A stretch of DNA of 64,000 nt from Erythroxylum novogranatense (taxonomy: Eukaryota > Streptophyta > Magnoliopsida > Malpighiales > Erythroxylaceae), in NCBI GenBank assembly GCA_029891385.1, contig CM057224.1, positions 36,833,005 to 36,897,004 of the forward strand. The letters run 5' to 3'. The notes below the pieces were generated by a model. That model ran no database searches. It saw only the letters and a program-made list of their open reading frames with translations, and was not told where the DNA came from. A program made the position numbers and the translations under genes. Below, one piece after another: positions 58,527 through 64,000 of this stretch (its first letter is position 1; each line of letters opens with the position of its first letter).

Positions 58527-61500
58527 ATGCATTTTAGGTCATCCGTCCTTGGAGATCGAGTTGAGTTACCAGCTGACCTGGAATCGGTAGGAGCTAGTAG
58601 GGAGTCTCCTGCGTCTCGTTCAGAGGATTTGCCTCCTCGAGTTCCTGTGAGACGGGAACGGAGATATGATCAACTGCGTAAGCAGGGGGCGGTTGACTTC
58701 TATGGTAACACCGACCCTGCGGAGGCTGAGGGATGGTTAGAGAGGACTGAGAGAGTCCTCGATCAGATGGACTGTGACCCGGATGAGCGTTTCGACTACA
58801 CCGTTTCTCTGCTACAGGGTTCTGCATATCAGTGGTGGAAGACTGTTCCGGGCAGTACCACCAGGCCCTGCACACTAACATGGGATGATTTTTTGAGGGC
58901 GTCCAAGGATAATTTCATGCCCAAGATTTATCTAGAGATGAAGTTACAGGAGTTCTTAGAGCTGAGACAGGGGCAGTTGACCGTGGCCGACTATGAGGTG
59001 CGGTTCAACGAGTTAGTAGTATATGCTTCTTCATTGGTGGCTACTGAGGCTGATAAGTGTCGGCGTTTTGAGAGCGGACTCAATCTGGAGATCCGTACTC
59101 TATTGGCTAGATCTGATATGGGTAATTTTATTGGTGAAGGCTGCAAAGATGAGATAGAGCATTCTCGAGACAACGTGTGGATCGAGGCTAGTCGGGGACC
59201 GAGATTAAGAGATCGAAGACGATGAGGCGGTGTTGGCGGAAGGTTCAAGAAGTTTACGAGTAGGCCCTTCAGATTCTGAGGAGGGGCTAAACAGACCGGT
59301 CATGGGCGAGAGGCGTAATGCATGATTGTTAGTGGTGGCGGCGATGCGAGTTTGAGGCGATCTGCTCCTTATGTGAGCACTATGGCAAGAGACACGGTGA
59401 GACACGGTGGAGAGTGTCGATGACTGCCCTGAGCTGCTGAGGTGTGGTTCGATGGACCACCTAGTGAGGAACCGCCTGAGACTTTGGGAGCCAGTCTACT
59501 ATGACCGGAAGATCAAAGAATACCACTTGCAGTGCAGAGCCGTGGAGGTGGATCCGGATGGAGAGGCCGAGGCCGAGGCCGAGGCGAGCAGGGGGTTATG
59601 CAGTGAGGTCGAGGGACCGGCGGACATGCGATCCGAGTAGGATCTATGCCATGACTCGGCGGAGGCCCAGATTCCCGGATGTTGTTGCGGTATGCTTTTA
59701 TTTCTCGTCTTGAAGCATATGCATTGTTGGATCTGGATCCACTCATTCCTTCATTGCACCGCATTTAGCATGTAGGCTGCATGGGGATAGGCGGAGGTTC
59801 TGAGATGGGTTAGAGGTGAGTACACCTCTAGGTAGTCTGTTGTATTGGGAGAGGTCTGTATGGGATGTCGAGTTCGGATCGATCGGCGGTTTTATTGCCG
59901 ATCGATCGTTTAGCTCTGAGGAGATTGATGTGATATTGGGGATGGACTGATTGACTGGACATAGGGCTATAATGGACTGTTATACGAAGGAAGTTGTATT
60001 GGAGTCTCCTGGTCAGCCCAGAGCTGTGTTTCGAGGAGTTAGTCAGGCAGTGCCAGCGAGGATGATATCCTTCTTGAGTGCCCTGAGATTGATGTAGGGA
60101 GGTTGTGAGGCCTATCTAGCTCACGTAGTGGATTCCAGAGTAGAGATGAGATTGCAGGATGTTCCCGTAGTTAGGGAATTTTCAGATGTGTTTCCCGAGG
60201 AGTTATCGGGATTGCCGCCAGAGCGGGAGACCGAGTTTGAGATTGATCTTGTTCCCAGTACAGCCCCTATATCGATTCCTCCGTAGTGGATGGCACCGGT
60301 GGAACTGAGAGAGCTTAAGGGTCAGTTGCAGGAGCTATTGGATAAGGGGTTTATTAGACCGAGTGTTTCGCCATGAGGAGCTCCGGTACTGTTTGTGAAG
60401 AAAAAGGACGGGACACTGAGACTGTGTATCGATTATAGGCAGTTGAATCGGGTAACAGTAAAGAATAAGTATCCACTGCCTAGGATTGATGATTTATTTG
60501 ATCAGTTGCAGGGAGCTCAGGTGTTCACTAAATTGGATCTGAGATCAGGCTATTACCAGTTGAGGATTGCAGAGGCCGATGTGCCTAAAAGTGCCTTCAG
60601 GAGCAGGTACGGGTATTTTGAGTTCCTAGTGATGCCGTTTGGGTTGACTAATACCCCGACAGCCTTCATGGTTTTGATGAATAGAATTTTTCAGCCCTAC
60701 CTGGATCGGTTCGTGATAGTGTTTATCGATGATATACTGATTTATTCGAGGAGTAGGCAGGAGCACGCTGAGCATCTGAGGATTGTTCTGCAGGTCATGA
60801 GGGAGAGACAGTTATTCGCCAAATTCACTAAGTGTGAATTTTGGCTTGATGAGATTGTATTTCTAGGGCACGTGGTGTCCGGTGAGGGTATCCAGGTGGA
60901 TCCTCACAAGATAAAGGCAGTTATGGGTTGGGAGATTCCGAGGAGTGTGCCAGAGTTGCGGAGTTTCCTAGGGTGGCGGATATTCTCGGAGGTTAAATCG
61001 AGGGTTTTCGTTGATCTCCGCCCCTTTGACGAAGCTATTGAGGAAGAATGTTCCATTTAGATGGTTTAAGGAGTGCCAGAAGAGCTTTGAGGAACTGAAA
61101 CATCGGTTGACTACTGCACCAGTGTTGAGCATTCCTTCTGGTACTAGAGGCTTTGTGGTTTTCAGTGATGCCTCGCATCAGGGACTGGGATGTGTATTGA
61201 TGCAGCATGGGAGAGTTATAGCGTATGCCTCGAGACAGTTGAGGTCTCACGAGGTGAATTATCCAAAGGCATGACTTAGAGTTGGCCGCAGTGGTTTTTG
61301 CTCAAAGATCTGGAGACATTATCTGTATGGGAGACGTTCCAGATCTTCATCGATCATAAGAGTCTCGATATCTCTGTTGAGTCGAGAGAGCTCAATCTGA
61401 GATGAGGAGATGGATAGAGTTCTTGAAGGACTATGGCCGCACGATTGAGTATCATCCAGGAAGGCCAATGTGGTGGCCGATGCCTTGAGTAGGAGATCGC

Positions 61501-63078
61501 ATGGTAGTGCAGTGCAGTTCGAGTTTCGAGGTTACCCGTCTCGATTGATTAAGAGCTCTTAATATACAGATAGATTTGGGTCAGGATGAAGCTTTGATTG
61601 CTACTCTGAGGCTGAGGCCGATGTTGCATGATAGGATCCGAAGAGTTCAGGATCAAGACCCAGTGTTAGTGAGACTGATTGAGAGAGTCCAGGCCGGTAC
61701 TAATTCAGAGTTTGAGTTGAGAGATGGGACTTTATGGATGGGACCGAGACTGTGTGTGCCTGATATTGATGATTTGAGACGTGAGATCCTAGAGGAGGCA
61801 CATATAGCTGCCTATGCTATGCATCCTGGTACGACCAAGATGTATCGTACTTTGAGACAACATTTCTGGTGGCCTGGTATGAAGAGGCAAGTGGCAGAGT
61901 ATGTGTCCAGGTGTCTGACGTGCCAGCAGGTTAAGGCTGAGCACCAAGCTCCAGTGGGTAAGTTGCATTCGTTGCCCATCCCGGAGTGGAAATGGGAGCG
62001 AATTACTATGGATTTTGTGACGGGGTTGCCTAGGACACTGAGGCAGCATGATGCTACCTGGGTCATAGTAGACCGATTGACCAAATCGGCTCACTTCTTG
62101 ACAGTGAGGGAGAGCAATACTCTCGATCAGTTGGCCCGAAGTATGGTAGAGATTATGCAGATTGCATGGGGTTCCTTTGTCGATAGTCTCGGGGCGGGAT
62201 CCCGAGTTCACCTCGAGGTTACGGAAGAGCCTCTGATCGCTATGGATGCGAGGTTGAACTTGATCGCATTTTATCCTCGCATTGGATGGGCGAGTGAGAG
62301 GACGATTAAGAATGTTGAGGACATGCTTCGGGCATGTGTATTGGAGTTCAGAGGATCATGGGATCAGTATTTAGCACTGATAGAGTTTGCATACAACAAT
62401 CAATATCAGAGCAGTATTGGGATGGCACCGTATGAGGCCTTGTATGGGAGGCCGTGTCGATCGCCACTGTATTGGGATGAAGAGGGTATGAGATCGATAG
62501 AGGGTCCCGAACTGATTCAAGACACAGTGGATAAGGTATAGTTGATCCGGAGTCGCATCAAGGCGGCTCAGGACAGACAGAAAAGCTATGTGGACCAGCA
62601 TCGGCGAGAGATGGAGTACAGTGTAGGGGACAGAGTGTTTCTCCGAGTGTCTCCTTGGAAAGGAGTACTGAGATTTGGCCGTAAGGGTAAGTTGAGCCCT
62701 CGGTATATTGGTCCGTATCAGATCCTTGAGAGGATAGGACCGTTGGCTTACAGATTGGATTTACCGAGTGAGATGTCCCAGATGCATGACGTATTTCATG
62801 TTAGTATGCTCCGACGATACCGTTCTGACCCGACACATGTGCTTCCGGCTCAGGAGATTGAAGTAGCCAGTGATCTGAGTTATGTTGAGGAGCCGGTACA
62901 GATTATAGGATCACGGGTCAAGCAGCTGAGGAACAGGGTGATTCCATTGGTGAAAGTCCTTTGAAAGAACCACTCTTCTGAGGAAGCTACATGGGAGACT
63001 GAGGATCGTATGAGGAGTCAGTATCCTCATTTATTCGATCGGACAGGTATTAAATTTCGAGGACGAAATTTTTATTAG
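58527..63078 (+). pseudogene. gag-pol of tandem unit 2 (chromovirus-like), broken but better preserved
   Basis: gag is open from 58527 to 59225. The zinc-knuckle and protease part (59250-59960) is badly scrambled by small indels. RT is intact over 60395-61060 ([48 protein letters not shown]). RNase H starts at 61011, integrase is open from 61576 to 62541 (ITMDFVTGLPRT with the first Asp), and the C-terminus runs 62542 to 63078. It shares three stops with unit 1: a TGA in GMD-LTAH after the protease, a TAG in LRLM-GGCEAYL, and a TGA in VKVL-KNH. The parent element was therefore already dead before duplication, or both were affected by the same artefact. Confidence 0.88.
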
Positions 63079-63089
63079 GAGGGGTGAAT

Positions 63090-64000
63090 TGTAACATCCG
63101 TTCTTTCATTAGCAAGGGCATTATGGTAATATTGGGTTAGACTGATAGGTTTCATTGCATTCACTGATTGAGCATGTTACTGGCCTCTAATTATAGAGGA
63201 ACAGGTTTATTGCATATGCATTTATTCACGGTACATGCATTCATGATTTTCCGGCGTTTTAATTGTAAGTATGAACTGATTGGATTGTGGTATTTGGACT
63301 GATTGGATTATGACTAATTGAGAAATTAGGAGTAAATGGACTCGAATGACTGATTTAGAATAGCCTGAGAATGATTGGTAATTGATAGTGACTTATAGGA
63401 AATTTTTGGGAAATTCGGGAGAAAATGCCTGGACCGAAAATTTTGGAGTGACAGACCGATTGACTGTATGGTACTGAAAGAATTGTCCAATGGCAAAGGA
63501 AAAATTAGAGTTATACTGATAGGAAATTAAAATGTTGAGCCATTAAAATTTGGAGACTAAAATTTGGACTGATTTGGAGACTTAAGTCTATAAATAGCCT
63601 AGGTTTTGAGAATTGAGGATTTACCCTAAGGCAAAACTCATTTCTTCTTCTCCCTTCTCTACGGTGATTTCGATTTCCTCCATAGGTTGAGAAGGATTGG
63701 AGCGAGTTATCACTGATTTGAGAAAGATTTAGGGTTTACGGTGATTTTGAGAGATTTGTGGATTGATCTTTGATTGAGGCGCCGTTGGATCGTCATTCCA
63801 CGGACATTCTTTGGAACTTCCGAACAATAGCTCGGAGTTTCAAAGAGTAACCTAGTTAGTTTCTCAAATTCTGTTGTCTAAATGCTCAGCGTGAATTACT
63901 TGCCAAATGTGGCTATATGATTCTTGAAATATACATGATTGGATGGTATGCCACTCTTTGTATTAGGCGTGAAATTGCATGATCACTTTCTCTTGTACTA
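63090..64000 (+). repeat. LTR 3 of the tandem array (left 911 bp, cut by window end)
   Basis: Begins TGTAACATCCG and follows the other LTRs, with local changes such as CTTTCATT for ACTGTT near 63102 and ATTCTTG for ATTACTG near 63921. A polypurine tract precedes it at 63077-63084. Confidence 0.92.

Larger units (their letters stand above)
50044..64000 (+). mobile_element. Tandem Ty3/gypsy array: LTR-internal-LTR-internal-LTR
   Basis: Three LTRs of one family (50044-51918, 56560-58433, 63090 to beyond 64000) separate two internal regions (51919-56559 and 58434-63089), all in the same orientation. Each internal region starts with the primer-binding site TGGTATCAGAGCATGG and ends with the polypurine tract AGGAGGGG. 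The middle LTR serves both units. The five bases before the array are TAGTG. The right junction is outside the window, so the target duplication and the true number of units are unknown. Confidence 0.93.

Noticed and set aside
1..64000. tRNA, rRNA, CRISPR or bacterial-type features
   Set aside because: None seen. The GGTTCGA-like strings near 914 belong to the MITE-like element, and the repeats lack regular spacer structure.

Overview
This window looks like nuclear DNA of a flowering plant, most likely a eudicot. The genes carry plant-type GT-AG introns, the spacers are AT-rich, and the proteins include plant-specific forms: a PUT-type polyamine transporter, a 10-kDa acyl-CoA-binding protein, a PTEN-like class II formin and an alternative oxidase. 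The interspersed repeats are typical plant transposons. I cannot name the species.

Layout. 1-1.9 kb is AT-rich spacer with a microsatellite and a 314-bp MITE-like element. 1.9-4.0 kb (minus strand) is a polyamine transporter with an intron in its leader and candidate upstream ORFs. 4.19-8.08 kb is a structurally complete but broken hAT transposon with an exact 8-bp target duplication. About 8.8-14.1 kb is a second, more decayed hAT-like element, itself interrupted by a smaller relative in the opposite orientation. 16.7-18.0 kb (plus) is the acyl-CoA-binding protein. 18.8-22.5 kb (minus) is an unrecognised coiled-coil protein. 23.4-24.0 kb holds an RNase H scrap that looks LINE-derived. 24.8-40.3 kb (plus) is a 17-exon class II formin whose sixth intron contains a complete Ty3/gypsy element in the antisense direction. 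41.4-42.6 kb (plus) is a four-exon alternative oxidase. 43.6-46.2 kb contains an inverted pair of LTR-like arms and four copies of a ~200-bp repeat. From 47.6 kb to the end is a retrotransposon nest: a 2.1-kb LTR and the start of one element's gag, into which a second Ty3/gypsy family has inserted as a tandem LTR-internal-LTR-internal-LTR array running off the right edge.

The five cellular genes look independent and share no obvious pathway. In all five the exons join in frame with canonical splice sites, whereas every transposon ORF is broken. I found no previously undescribed biological system. The observations most worth checking are the tandem retrotransposon array, the nested related hAT elements, the leader ORFs of the transporter, and a striking bias: differences between repeat copies cluster at CAG/CTG, which may reflect base-calling errors at CHG-methylated sites rather than real mutations.
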